Shown: in pieces, positions 6,135 through 14,821 of the stretch
How the letters are laid out: each line of letters begins with the position of its first letter
How positions within the stretch are numbered: the stretch's first letter is position 1
Source of the DNA: Kiritimatiellia bacterium
GTDB taxonomy: Bacteria > Verrucomicrobiota > Kiritimatiellia > RFP12 > UBA1067
NCBI GenBank assembly: GCA_017629455.1
Contig: JAGBXE010000215.1
Span: forward strand, 1-17,077
Direction: 5' to 3'
DNA: 17,077 nt
Notes under the pieces: generated by a model
Databases searched by the model: none
What the model saw: the letters and a program-made list of their open reading frames with translations, nothing else
Told to the model about the DNA's origin: nothing
Made by a program: the position numbers and the translations under genes

Positions 6135-8426
6135 GTGAGAAAAACACTGCTTACTATTGCAATTCTCCTTGATACTGCCTTAATTAACGCTGCACCATCA
6201 ATCCGCTTTTCTGCGCCTGCGCAAGACTCCGATAAAGGCTGGGAAGAACAGTCGCTGCCTATAGGGTGCGGCCATTTCGGCGCAAACGTCTTTGGCCTAG
6301 TTGCCGATGAGCGCATTCAACTGACGCATAATGCGCTCCACATACCAGATCCGCGCAGATCAAAAAGATGCTCTCTAACAGACGCTCTTGAAATACGCAT
6401 CCGCACGGGGCACACTAATGAAACATCATATGCGCGCGGCCTCGACCTTGAAAATGCCCTTACATGGGTCGAATACACATCTGGCGGTGTTCGCTACCGC
6501 CGCGAGGCTTTCGCAAGCTATCCCGACCGCGTTCTTGTCACGCACCTTGAGTCAGACACAAAAGGCTCACTCTCCTTCGAGCTAGCCCCTTACGCCCCCT
6601 TCCTGCGCAAATACGAAACTGATCGCTTCGGCAGAAAGACGGGTCGCCGCGCCGAGACAAAGGTCTACCCCGACCATCTCGAAATCTACCAAGAATTCAA
6701 CGCCTTCGGCATTCGCGCAGCAGCATGCTTTCGCATCATCACCGACGGGCTTGTGTCTGCAGGCACAAACACCCTTTCGGTCACAAACGCGACGCAAGCG
6801 ACTATCATAATGTCGATCGAAACAAACTACAAGCTTTCCCCGAAAATATTCCGCGAGAAAAACTGGGCAAAAAAATTAGAGCCCACCGATCCGCGCCCCG
6901 CCGCGCGCGAAACGCTTAATTCTGCATCCAAGTTAGGATATGCCGCGCTTAAATCGCGGCACATCGCCGATTACAGTAGACTTTTCGGACGCGTTAAACT
7001 CGATCTCGGCGGAAATGAAGAAGACGCGAAACTCGATACGAGCGAACTCCTAAAGCGCTACCGCGAAGGAGAACGTTGCGCCTACCTCGAAGAGACTTAT
7101 GCGCAGTTCGGCCGTTACCTGCTTATATCATCGTCGCGGCCAGGCACGCTCCCTGCCAACCTTCAGGGCATCTGGAACTGCCACGAAGTAGCGCCATGGG
7201 GGTCCGGATACTGGCACAACATTAACGTTCAGATGAATTACTGGCCAGCGTTCAACGGCAATCTCGCCGAATGCTTTGAAGCATACGCCGATTTTAACGA
7301 AGCGGTGCGCGGCACTAAAAGCCGCTGCTGCTACCAGTTCATCCGCCGTTACACGCCAGAATCGCTACCCGACAAGAACGAGCCTGAGCCCGACTGGTGG
7401 GTTCTCGGAACGGCCAACTACCCATATCTCTCGATTGGCGGTCCTAACCCCGATGGGCACGACGGACCGGGCATCGGAGGGCTTACGACACGGCTTTTCA
7501 CCGACTGGTGGGAGTTTACACAAGATAAGGACATCCTTGCAAAACGTGTCTTTCCCGCCCTTCACGGCATGGCCAACTTCCTTGTACGCACCGTGCGCAA
7601 CTACGACGGCAAATATCTCGCAGTATTCTCCGCATCTCCCGAACAAGTATGCCAAGGCAAACGCGTAGATTGGTACGACGAGGAAATCGGAGTAGCCTAC
7701 TACCACACAATCGGCTGCGCCTTCGACCAGCAGCTTATCTGGCAAAATAACCACGATCTCCTTGTGATGGCCGACATCCTTAAAACAAACGACCTCGTCA
7801 TCGCAAAGTGCCGCGAACAGATCGACAGCTACGATCCTGTGCAAATCGGCACGTCAGGCCAAATCAAGGAATTCCGCGAAGAGCAGGCATACGGAGAAAT
7901 AGGCGAAAAACAGCACCGCCATATTTCGCACCTAATGGGGCTTATGCCCGGCACGCTCATCTCACGCAAAACGCCCGAATGGCTTGAAGCGGCGAAACGG
8001 ACACTCGAGCTGCGCGGCGAGCGCACAACAGGTTGGGCCTTAGCCCACCGACTGAACGCATGGGCGCGCACTGGAAACAGCGAGAAGGCACACCACCTCC
8101 TAAATTGCCTTATCGCAACGCGCACATACGACAATCTTTGGGATTGGCACCCGCCCTTCCAAATTGACGGCAACTTCGGCGCAACGGCCGGCGTCATCGA
8201 GATGCTAATACAAAGCCACGAAGGGCATATCGAATTGCTTCCCGCTCTGCCAAAAGTATGGGCAAAAAAAGGTTCATTTAAAGGTTTATGCGCAAGAGGG
8301 GCGTTCGAAGTGGACTGCGTATGGAAAGACGGCGTTCCAACGAAAGTCACGGTCAAGTCGAAAAAAGGCGCAAAGGCTGATGTAAGATTCCGCGGCAAAA
8401 AAATCACTTTTGAAGAAAAGGATTAA
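6135..8426 (+). CDS. Secreted GH95 family glycoside hydrolase (alpha-L-fucosidase type)
   Basis: GH95 enzymes are inverting exo-glycosidases, mainly alpha-1,2-L-fucosidases, with some alpha-L-galactosidases. The order is: signal peptide, N-terminal beta-sandwich domain opening with WEEQSLPIGCGHFGANVFG, then RREAFASYPDRVLV, a linker, and the (alpha/alpha)6 barrel with PANLQGIWN, HNINVQMNYWP, SASPEQ, HRHISHLMGLMPG and HPPFQIDGNFG, ending in a C-terminal beta domain. Numbered from the ATG at 6090, N377/N379, E518 and D693 correspond to the Asn pair, Glu acid and Asp of AfcA-type enzymes. The middle (residues about 405-475) is unusual: the family's GGAWL-type motif reads GIGGLTTRLF. This leaves the sugar specificity open. 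I prefer the GTG start at 6135 (763 residues); the ATG at 6090 gives 778. It is probably translationally coupled to the next gene, whose start follows within 2 bases. Confidence 0.92.
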   Translation: MRKTLLTIAILLDTALINAAPSIRFSAPAQDSDKGWEEQSLPIGCGHFGANVFGLVADERIQLTHNALHIPDPRRSKRCSLTDALEIRIRTGHTNETSYARGLDLENALTWVEYTSGGVRYRREAFASYPDRVLVTHLESDTKGSLSFELAPYAPFLRKYETDRFGRKTGRRAETKVYPDHLEIYQEFNAFGIRAAACFRIITDGLVSAGTNTLSVTNATQATIIMSIETNYKLSPKIFREKNWAKKLEPTDPRPAARETLNSASKLGYAALKSRHIADYSRLFGRVKLDLGGNEEDAKLDTSELLKRYREGERCAYLEETYAQFGRYLLISSSRPGTLPANLQGIWNCHEVAPWGSGYWHNINVQMNYWPAFNGNLAECFEAYADFNEAVRGTKSRCCYQFIRRYTPESLPDKNEPEPDWWVLGTANYPYLSIGGPNPDGHDGPGIGGLTTRLFTDWWEFTQDKDILAKRVFPALHGMANFLVRTVRNYDGKYLAVFSASPEQVCQGKRVDWYDEEIGVAYYHTIGCAFDQQLIWQNNHDLLVMADILKTNDLVIAKCREQIDSYDPVQIGTSGQIKEFREEQAYGEIGEKQHRHISHLMGLMPGTLISRKTPEWLEAAKRTLELRGERTTGWALAHRLNAWARTGNSEKAHHLLNCLIATRTYDNLWDWHPPFQIDGNFGATAGVIEMLIQSHEGHIELLPALPKVWAKKGSFKGLCARGAFEVDCVWKDGVPTKVTVKSKKGAKADVRFRGKKITFEEKD

Positions 8427-8428
8427 TG

Positions 8429-10456
8429 ATGAAAAAAAGCGCATGTCTTTGCATTATACTGAACGCCGCTTTAATCCTCTCCGCAACAGCATACGAAAAG
8501 CGGCCGCTTAGATACTTTAAGATAATTCCTGTCCGCCACGACCATATCGACTTTGCGATTTCAGAAGCAAAGCGGCAAGCTAAACTCGGCGTTAAAGAAT
8601 TTGCCGCTTCCCTTTCGTACCATCCACAATGCCTGCCGCCAAAAGACCTGCTGCCCAAGCACGCCGAAGCGTTCCGTAAATTCAAAGCTGGGCTTGAAGG
8701 AACTGGCATAACGGTCGGGGTTCTCATACAATCAACTCAAGGCCACGCGGCGCGGAGCGTAGATGTTCACTGGCAGCGTTCAATCCTCGCCAATGGCGCG
8801 CCGCGCGCACGGTTTTGTATGCTAGATAAAGAGTTTCGCGAATACGTCTTATCGGCGATCCGCTCTATTTGCCGCGAAGATCCGGCGTTTCTTCTTATCG
8901 ACGACGACTTTGGACCGCGTGCTGGAGAAGGCTTTTGCCCGTTGCACGCTGAACTCTACAATGAGGCAACGGGCGAATCGCGCACAGCAAGCGAATGGGG
9001 AGCGTTCGTCAGTGAAGCGCCAGCATCAGATCCTATTCGCATAAAAGTGGAAGCATCCCGCATCGCAGCGCCCGTATCATTTGCAAAGGAAATCCGCGCA
9101 GCAATCGATTCAGTCAATCCTTCCATCAGGTGCGGCTACAGCACGCCTGGGCAAGGGATAGGTTTTGCAAAAGACGTTGCTCTAGCGTTGGCAGGGCCGC
9201 GCACACGCCCCTTTCTGCGTCTTAACAATTCCGTCTACGGGATGAACGCTCCGCGCACTCTTATCGGCCAGCAGCGTACAATTAGCCGGCTTCTTTCGCA
9301 CTTTGAAGGAATTGACGAAATTGTTTCTGAAAACGACACGTGGCCGCAGAACTACTGGAGCGAATCGGCGAAGATGTTCTCCGCGCATCTTACTTTGGGC
9401 ATCCTCTACGGCGTAGACGGCGGCAAAATATGGATGAGCGAATTCGACCGCACGATCGACACTCATTCGCAGTCGCGTTACGAGCAGGTTTTCAGCAAGT
9501 ATCTTCCGATGAGGCAAGCCCTTTACGATCTCGTGCGAACTAAGTCGCCGCGCTTTCGCGGCATAACAGCGTTCGTAAATTCGCCTAGCCGCCTAAGCGA
9601 TTCAGTAAAACCTGAAAGCATCAACTATGCCTCGGGGCTCGATGATATTTTTCTTCCGATGGGCTTTCCGTGCTCTTTCGCAAAGGCAGATAGATCGCAC
9701 CCTCACGACATCTACATTCTCGTAAAAAAATCAATTAAGCTTCTTTCCGACGAAGAACTTGCGCAAGTATTGTCGCATCGGGTTATCGTAGATTCGTTAG
9801 GCGCTAAAGAGCTTGTATCTCGCGGCTTTGGCGCGGACATCTGCGCAAGCGTCACCGACTATAAGCCAAATGAAGTCTTTAATACCGAAGTATTCGCCGA
9901 CGGCACAAAAGTGCGTTGGCAATCCGATGCGACAAACGTCCGTCTTGAAGCGGCAGAGGGAGCCAAAACGCTAAGCCGCTTTGTGAACATTGACAGCGTA
10001 AACGGCACGAGCACCGAAATGGGCGCGGGGTTAATACTCGGCACGAATGCACGCGGCGGGCGCGTTATGGTCATGGGCTGGACATACGATTGCCAAGGTT
10101 GGAACAGATGGAATAAGTACTTGCGCCCTGTGCGCAAGGAAATCCTAATTAAAGCTATCGACCGCCTTATTGGCGGAGTGCTCCCGTACGTATGCGTAGA
10201 AAACAACCACACGCTGTCATCGTACGCCACCCTCGACGACGGCTCCGAATTAGTGGCCGTAACAAACTTTGGAGATGACGACTGGCAAGAGCTCGCGCTA
10301 CGACTCGGCACAAAACCGCTTGCGGCCAAGCGCCTTACATACGACGGCTCATGGGAAGAAATCAGCTTCGAAAAAGAAGGCGATGTCGTAAAATTCAAAA
10401 CCGGTGAAGTACGCCCCTTAACGCCACAGATTCTGCTCATCACTCCCGCGCCTTGA
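8429..10456 (+). CDS. Secreted putative TIM-barrel glycoside hydrolase, family not assigned
   Basis: I do not recognise the exact family. The protein (675 residues from this ATG) starts with a signal peptide ending near ALILSATAYE. The N-terminal 350 residues alternate beta-strand and helix like a TIM barrel. Acidic clusters fall at likely strand ends: LLIDDDFGPR (about 157-165) and EIVSENDTWPQNYW (about 298-311, with a Glu), followed by a region rich in aromatics (GVDGGKIWMSEFD). Such a pair would suit a clan GH-A retaining enzyme. The middle resembles a Rossmann-like accessory domain, and the C-terminal part (about 600-675) a small beta-sandwich, as in GH42-like architectures. AAAAGGA (8416-8422) favours this ATG by spacing; the ATG at 8426, which overlaps the previous stop, adds one Met. 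The role in glycan breakdown is inferred from export, fold impression and neighbours. Confidence 0.6.
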   Translation: MKKSACLCIILNAALILSATAYEKRPLRYFKIIPVRHDHIDFAISEAKRQAKLGVKEFAASLSYHPQCLPPKDLLPKHAEAFRKFKAGLEGTGITVGVLIQSTQGHAARSVDVHWQRSILANGAPRARFCMLDKEFREYVLSAIRSICREDPAFLLIDDDFGPRAGEGFCPLHAELYNEATGESRTASEWGAFVSEAPASDPIRIKVEASRIAAPVSFAKEIRAAIDSVNPSIRCGYSTPGQGIGFAKDVALALAGPRTRPFLRLNNSVYGMNAPRTLIGQQRTISRLLSHFEGIDEIVSENDTWPQNYWSESAKMFSAHLTLGILYGVDGGKIWMSEFDRTIDTHSQSRYEQVFSKYLPMRQALYDLVRTKSPRFRGITAFVNSPSRLSDSVKPESINYASGLDDIFLPMGFPCSFAKADRSHPHDIYILVKKSIKLLSDEELAQVLSHRVIVDSLGAKELVSRGFGADICASVTDYKPNEVFNTEVFADGTKVRWQSDATNVRLEAAEGAKTLSRFVNIDSVNGTSTEMGAGLILGTNARGGRVMVMGWTYDCQGWNRWNKYLRPVRKEILIKAIDRLIGGVLPYVCVENNHTLSSYATLDDGSELVAVTNFGDDDWQELALRLGTKPLAAKRLTYDGSWEEISFEKEGDVVKFKTGEVRPLTPQILLITPAP

Positions 10457-10498
10457 ACTGGCGCCCAAAGACGGTAGAACTAAAAGAAACACAAAGCC

Positions 10499-13216
10499 AT
10501 GACGAAGAAATATTTATGCGCGATTCTAGCGTTGCCGTACACTCTCGTGTGCTTGGCAAATGAAATAACGATTATCGATAACGGCACTCCTAAATGTCAT
10601 ATAGTCGTTGCCGAAGGCACACCACCATCGGCAGAGTTTGGAGCCGCCGAAATCGCAAGGTGCTTTAAAAAATATACCGGGGCTGAAATTGCAATTTCGA
10701 AAGCAGGCGAAAAGTCCGAAAATGGCGCGGGCATTCCGATCGTCATTGCAATAGACACAAAACTTCCTAAAGAAGGCTTTACAATCGACATAACGCCAGA
10801 GAAAGTTGCCATCTTAGGATCTGACGCGCGAGGCGTTCTCTACGGCTCATACGAACTTCTTAAACGTTGGGGTGGGATGCGTTGGCTCGTGCCTGGCGAA
10901 GACGGCGAGTACTGCGTACTCAAAGGTAAAACAATTGCATTGCCGCGCAAACGCATCTCGGCATCGCCATCGCTAGTTGTGCGTACATTCAATAGCATGC
11001 GCGATGAAGACTTTCTGTGGGCAGCGCGCAACAATATGCAATCGATTGTCACGTGGCGTACATTCGGCGCTCCCGGCGGCGCAAAGATGCGGCACCTCGA
11101 AGAAATGGCCGTCTATGGGCGCGGGATGACAGGGCATTGTTTTTCGCGCCTTATGTGCAACTATTCCGACGACCCAAAGAAATTATTCGCCGAACATCCC
11201 GAATACTTCTGTCTCGTAAAAGGCGCGCGCAAAATGTCGGGGCTCGCCGGGTACGGGCCTAATCCTTGCATGTCAAACCCCGCCGTACTTGAGCGCATCG
11301 CAAATACGATAGTTCGCATTGCCAATGAACCGCACGGCAACGAAGCTCCCATCACAATCGGCAACGACGACAGCATGCAGTGGTGCGAATGCGAGAACTG
11401 CACGGCGCTCGATCCCAAAGAGACTGCCAGCATAGCTCGCGGCAAACGTTCCGACCGCTACTGGTGGACAATCAACGAAATAGCGCGTCGCGTATGGGCG
11501 AAAAAACCAGATGTACAACTTGGCGGCTGGGCGTATCAAGACTTTTGGCTACCGCCTGCCCGCATCAAGCCCGACAAGCGTCTTTCGCTCACAATAAGCT
11601 ATAACAACCAATGCTGGCGCCACTCAATGGGAGACAAGACATGCCAAGAAAATATTGAAATGGCGCGCATCTATGATATGTGGAAACCGTTTGGGTTGAA
11701 AAACATAATAAACCGCAACGAGTTTACATGCGAAGGATGCCCGGGCGGAACGTTTATTCCTGTTGCGCACATCGTAGCAGAAAATATGCGCATATCAAAG
11801 GATTTCGGTTGCAACGGCCACACGTGGGCCGCTAACGGCCCATTCCCCGATCCTCTGCCATGGGAAGCAAAAAATCCTAAAATGTATCCGCCCTACAACG
11901 GCAAGAACCTTAAGTGGTTTGCTTGCTGGCAAGCGATGTACGCCATCGCTCTACAAGGATGGGATACTTCGCGCGATATAAGCGGCGACCTTGAAGAAGC
12001 TAATAAGCTCTACTACGGTGCCGCCTGGGAAGGCGGAATGAAGAAGTTCAGGGCAATTCTTAAAAAAGCATTCCTTGGAACTCCAAATTGCATCAGATGG
12101 CCGAATCAGTCGGCTATCGGGCCCCTTCTCGATTTTCCAGGTGCGGAAGTCGTGCTTTCTGACGCGCTTAAAGACGCACTTGCCGCAGCAGCAGATGATC
12201 CTCGCGCCCTTAAACATGTAAAGGACATTGAATACATTTTTGAATGCACATGGAAATGTGAAAATCAAAAGCGTCGCAAATCATACATCGAAACAGACAT
12301 ACTTAAGCTTCGCCATCCGCTAAAAGGAAATGGCGCTATGGATCAAAAGGATATTGCGCAATCAGTTTCAATCACAGGCTTTACAGATGAATCGACCGGC
12401 AAAGCCGTTGACGCTGCCCATGCCACATTCCTTCGCGGCGCCTATAATGCCGATGGCGTAACATTCTCGATCACCGCTCTCAGCCCAAAGCAAGGCGAAG
12501 TAATTGAACTTAGTCTGACGCGGCCCGACATTACGTCTATGACCGCGACGGCAAAAATCAAGCTCAACTCAAAACATCGCGCCTACACTCTTGCCAGCGT
12601 GACCATTCCCTCGAAGGATCTTGGCGCAAGCATCTTTGACGGCACTATTCTTGAACTCAATGTTGTGCGTATGCGCGGCAGTCTGAGAGAAAGCCTTAAA
12701 CGATTCCTCCGCTGCCGCCCCGAACGCGCCATATCCTCTTCATTTCAACGAACGCAACCAGTCTGGCAAAATGGTTCATTCGATGCACTTAATCCAAAAG
12801 AACTGCCTATAGGCTGGTCGTGCCCTAAAACGGGCGCAGCTTCACACCTTCATTCCGGGTCTCTATCAAACCGTTATCTGCACCTTGGCGAAGGCACAAG
12901 CGAGTGCGGCCAGTCATACAACCTGCCTACGGCAGAAAAGCGCAAATACCGCATCGTTGCACGCGTGCGCGGCACCGGTTTCGTCAGATTCTGGGTTGCC
13001 AGTTATCACCGTGTCGGCGGGATAACAGGATATAACGCAATTATCGACGGCACGTCGAAATCGAAAAAGATCAACTTAACCGCCGACTGGCAGACACAAT
13101 CCTTCGAAACGGAATCGACAGGCATGAAAGAAGAATCGCTCTCGGTAAGGTTCTTCCGCGGCGACAACTCCGAATTCGATATCGACGACTGCTTCGTCGT
13201 TCCGCTTGAGAAATAG
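10499..13216 (+). CDS. Secreted DUF4838 protein with C-terminal beta-sandwich domains
   Basis: This large exported protein (905 residues) begins with the signal peptide MTKKYLCAILALPYTLVCLA. Residues about 21-155 look like the alpha/beta domain found at the N-terminus of alpha-glucuronidases and hexosaminidases (DARGVLYGSYELLKRW). Residues about 160-560 match DUF4838, including the cysteine signature WCECENCTALDP (C296, C298, C301) and GNDDS just before it. Residues about 620-745 resemble a DOMON/CBM9-like beta-sandwich, and about 765-905 a jelly-roll carbohydrate-binding domain (from QNGSFDALNP to FDIDDCFVV). DUF4838 proteins occur near glycoside hydrolases and are thought to act on carbohydrates; no reaction can be assigned here. 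The Shine-Dalgarno is weak. A paralogue lies at the right edge (16172 onward). Confidence 0.82.
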   Translation: MTKKYLCAILALPYTLVCLANEITIIDNGTPKCHIVVAEGTPPSAEFGAAEIARCFKKYTGAEIAISKAGEKSENGAGIPIVIAIDTKLPKEGFTIDITPEKVAILGSDARGVLYGSYELLKRWGGMRWLVPGEDGEYCVLKGKTIALPRKRISASPSLVVRTFNSMRDEDFLWAARNNMQSIVTWRTFGAPGGAKMRHLEEMAVYGRGMTGHCFSRLMCNYSDDPKKLFAEHPEYFCLVKGARKMSGLAGYGPNPCMSNPAVLERIANTIVRIANEPHGNEAPITIGNDDSMQWCECENCTALDPKETASIARGKRSDRYWWTINEIARRVWAKKPDVQLGGWAYQDFWLPPARIKPDKRLSLTISYNNQCWRHSMGDKTCQENIEMARIYDMWKPFGLKNIINRNEFTCEGCPGGTFIPVAHIVAENMRISKDFGCNGHTWAANGPFPDPLPWEAKNPKMYPPYNGKNLKWFACWQAMYAIALQGWDTSRDISGDLEEANKLYYGAAWEGGMKKFRAILKKAFLGTPNCIRWPNQSAIGPLLDFPGAEVVLSDALKDALAAAADDPRALKHVKDIEYIFECTWKCENQKRRKSYIETDILKLRHPLKGNGAMDQKDIAQSVSITGFTDESTGKAVDAAHATFLRGAYNADGVTFSITALSPKQGEVIELSLTRPDITSMTATAKIKLNSKHRAYTLASVTIPSKDLGASIFDGTILELNVVRMRGSLRESLKRFLRCRPERAISSSFQRTQPVWQNGSFDALNPKELPIGWSCPKTGAASHLHSGSLSNRYLHLGEGTSECGQSYNLPTAEKRKYRIVARVRGTGFVRFWVASYHRVGGITGYNAIIDGTSKSKKINLTADWQTQSFETESTGMKEESLSVRFFRGDNSEFDIDDCFVVPLEK

Positions 13217-13265
13217 GGTAAACTTAACACTGTTTAATACATCCATCCGTTCAAGGAGAGTTCAA

Positions 13266-13511
13266 ATGAAAATAAGAAAACTTCTATTATTCAAGCTTGT
13301 CCTTGCGTCTGGCAGCGTCTTAGCCCTCGACAACACGATATCTAATGAATTCTGGGATTGCAGGCTATACACAAATACCGTATCTACCTGTTCTACTGGC
13401 GTCTTGGCAGGAGCCGTACTTAATACGCGCAGCCTCACGCAAAAGGAATCAGCTACCCTTCCCATCTTCGACCCGAAACGCAGGTTCGGCGTTGTGATTG
13501 TTTTTAAATGA
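13266..13511 (+). CDS. Small secreted protein of unknown function
   Basis: This is an 81-residue product with a clear signal peptide (MKIRKLLLFKLVLASGSVLA, probable cut before LDN). The mature part of about 60 residues contains NEFWDCRLYT, two cysteines about 14 residues apart, LNTRSLTQKES, and ends in a basic-hydrophobic stretch (RRFGVVIVFK). I recognise no domain. The start at 13266 is set by AAGGAG (13253-13258) with a 7-base spacer. An upstream in-frame ATG at 13206 lies inside the previous gene and lacks a ribosome site. It sits between the DUF4838 gene and the first SUMF1-fold gene with short gaps, so it is probably co-expressed. A secreted accessory protein, or the remaining N-terminal piece of a larger surface protein, are both possible. 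Confidence 0.65.
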   Translation: MKIRKLLLFKLVLASGSVLALDNTISNEFWDCRLYTNTVSTCSTGVLAGAVLNTRSLTQKESATLPIFDPKRRFGVVIVFK

Positions 13512-13530
13512 TTGCGCTAAGGAGAATATC

Positions 13531-14802
13531 ATGAAGACACTCTTAAGCATATTTACGATTGTCGGTGCGGTCATTTCAGCAACTGCAATACCGCGTGTCG
13601 ATCTTACTGACGTAACGTTAAGCCAAGGCGCTATAGTTAAGGTCAGTTACACTCTCAAAAATGAACCAGGCATTGTGACGGTAGACTTCCAGACAAACTC
13701 TACCGCCGGAGGATGGGTTTCGATTGGAGTTGAAAACTTCACCAATGTCCTCGGAGCAGTAAATCGCTATGTTGGAACGATAGACAAGACCCAAACCATT
13801 CTGTGGCGATATTCAGAAACGTGGCCCGGAAATCTTGTCACGAATGGCTTTCGGGCTGTAGTTACGGCATGGCCGACAAACAACCCGCCCGACTACGCGG
13901 CACTCGCAATCGACGGCTCGAAAAACCACCGCTTCTATACGTGCGCCGAAGCGCTTCCCGGCGGAGTAAGCGACATCAAATACAAAAGAGACGTACTTTT
14001 GATGCGCCGCGTGCACGCCGACAACAAGCGCTTCTCAATGGGCGCAGCATATAACGAGCGTGGATTCGGTTCTTCAAACGGAGCGAAGCGCCACTTTGTC
14101 TCCTTCACAAACGACTGGTATATGGGCGTATATGAACTTACCCAAAGCCAGGCGTTCACAATCTTCGGCAACTCGACAAGATGGGCCCTCGAAGCACACA
14201 GAAATCATCCCGATAGAGATATCCTGCCGGCTTCATACATCCATTACGGCCATATCAAAAAAGAAACTGCCAATGCCGCAACTGGCTATGTAGCGAGCGT
14301 CTCCATTCCGACGGAAGCGCAATGGGAATACACATGCCGCGCAGGCTGTCCGATGGCTCTTTACAATTATCGTGAACTTGGCGACAACGGATATTCACGC
14401 GAGCCATCTGTTGTTTCTACAAACCTAAACGAGATTGCATGGTACGGCGAAAATATCTCCGACAATACGACACCCAAGCCCGTTGGGCTCTTAAAGCCTA
14501 ACGACTGGGGGTTCTATGATATGCTAGGCAATATGCCTGAATACTGCCGCGACTACTATGTTGACGACCCATCAATAATATTCGACTGGACAAAAGAGCA
14601 GGTAGACCCGCAAGGTCCTACAGCGGCACAAACAACTGATAATGGCAAATATCGGACAAAGCGAGGCGGCGGCATCCGCACAACATCCACATACAACACC
14701 TCGGCTGCCCGTGACGAGATACATGGAAACTACCAGAACGAATACATTGGCCTTCGTTTACAGTGCAATGCATCATTCAACTTCTCAGACACAGCGAGAT
14801 AA
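13531..14802 (+). CDS. Secreted SUMF1/FGE-sulfatase-fold protein, copy 1
   Basis: The ATG at 13531 follows AAGGAG (13519-13524) and gives 423 residues with a signal peptide (MKTLLSIFTIVGAVISATA). Residues about 22-130 form a small beta-sandwich-like module (VSYTLKNEPGIVTVDFQTN, GWVSIGVENF). Residues about 155-412 are an FGE-sulfatase domain (Pfam PF03781): RFSMG, WYMGVYELTQSQ, IPTEAQWEYTCRAG (259-272), NDWGFYDMLGN, EYCRDYY, KRGGGIR and IGLRLQC. In true formylglycine-generating enzymes a Cys pair binds copper after the RGGSW-like motif. Here that stretch (GGGIRTTSTYNTSAARD) has none, so sulfatase activation is unlikely. The fold is related to C-type lectins, so binding or another chemistry is possible. 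A TTG at 13498 would extend the frame but overlaps the previous gene and would bury the signal peptide. Confidence 0.85.
   Translation: MKTLLSIFTIVGAVISATAIPRVDLTDVTLSQGAIVKVSYTLKNEPGIVTVDFQTNSTAGGWVSIGVENFTNVLGAVNRYVGTIDKTQTILWRYSETWPGNLVTNGFRAVVTAWPTNNPPDYAALAIDGSKNHRFYTCAEALPGGVSDIKYKRDVLLMRRVHADNKRFSMGAAYNERGFGSSNGAKRHFVSFTNDWYMGVYELTQSQAFTIFGNSTRWALEAHRNHPDRDILPASYIHYGHIKKETANAATGYVASVSIPTEAQWEYTCRAGCPMALYNYRELGDNGYSREPSVVSTNLNEIAWYGENISDNTTPKPVGLLKPNDWGFYDMLGNMPEYCRDYYVDDPSIIFDWTKEQVDPQGPTAAQTTDNGKYRTKRGGGIRTTSTYNTSAARDEIHGNYQNEYIGLRLQCNASFNFSDTAR
14485..14511 (+). repeat. 27-bp block identical between the SUMF1-fold paralogues (copy 1)
   Basis: The 27 bases encoding the GLLKPNDWG segment are identical, synonymous sites included, to 15857-15883 in the next gene. 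Surrounding sequence is clearly diverged. The block starts GGGCTCTTAAAG and ends ACTGGGGG. Confidence 0.8.
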
Positions 14803-14821
14803 GCGAAAAAGGACATAAATC

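Noticed and set aside
7365..8407. Two antisense open frames (159 and 192 residues) under the GH95 gene
   Set aside because: They mirror the codon pattern of the GH95 gene and carry no motif of their own.
9859..10443. 194-residue antisense open frame
   Set aside because: Shadow of the putative hydrolase at 8429; no domain, no ribosome site.
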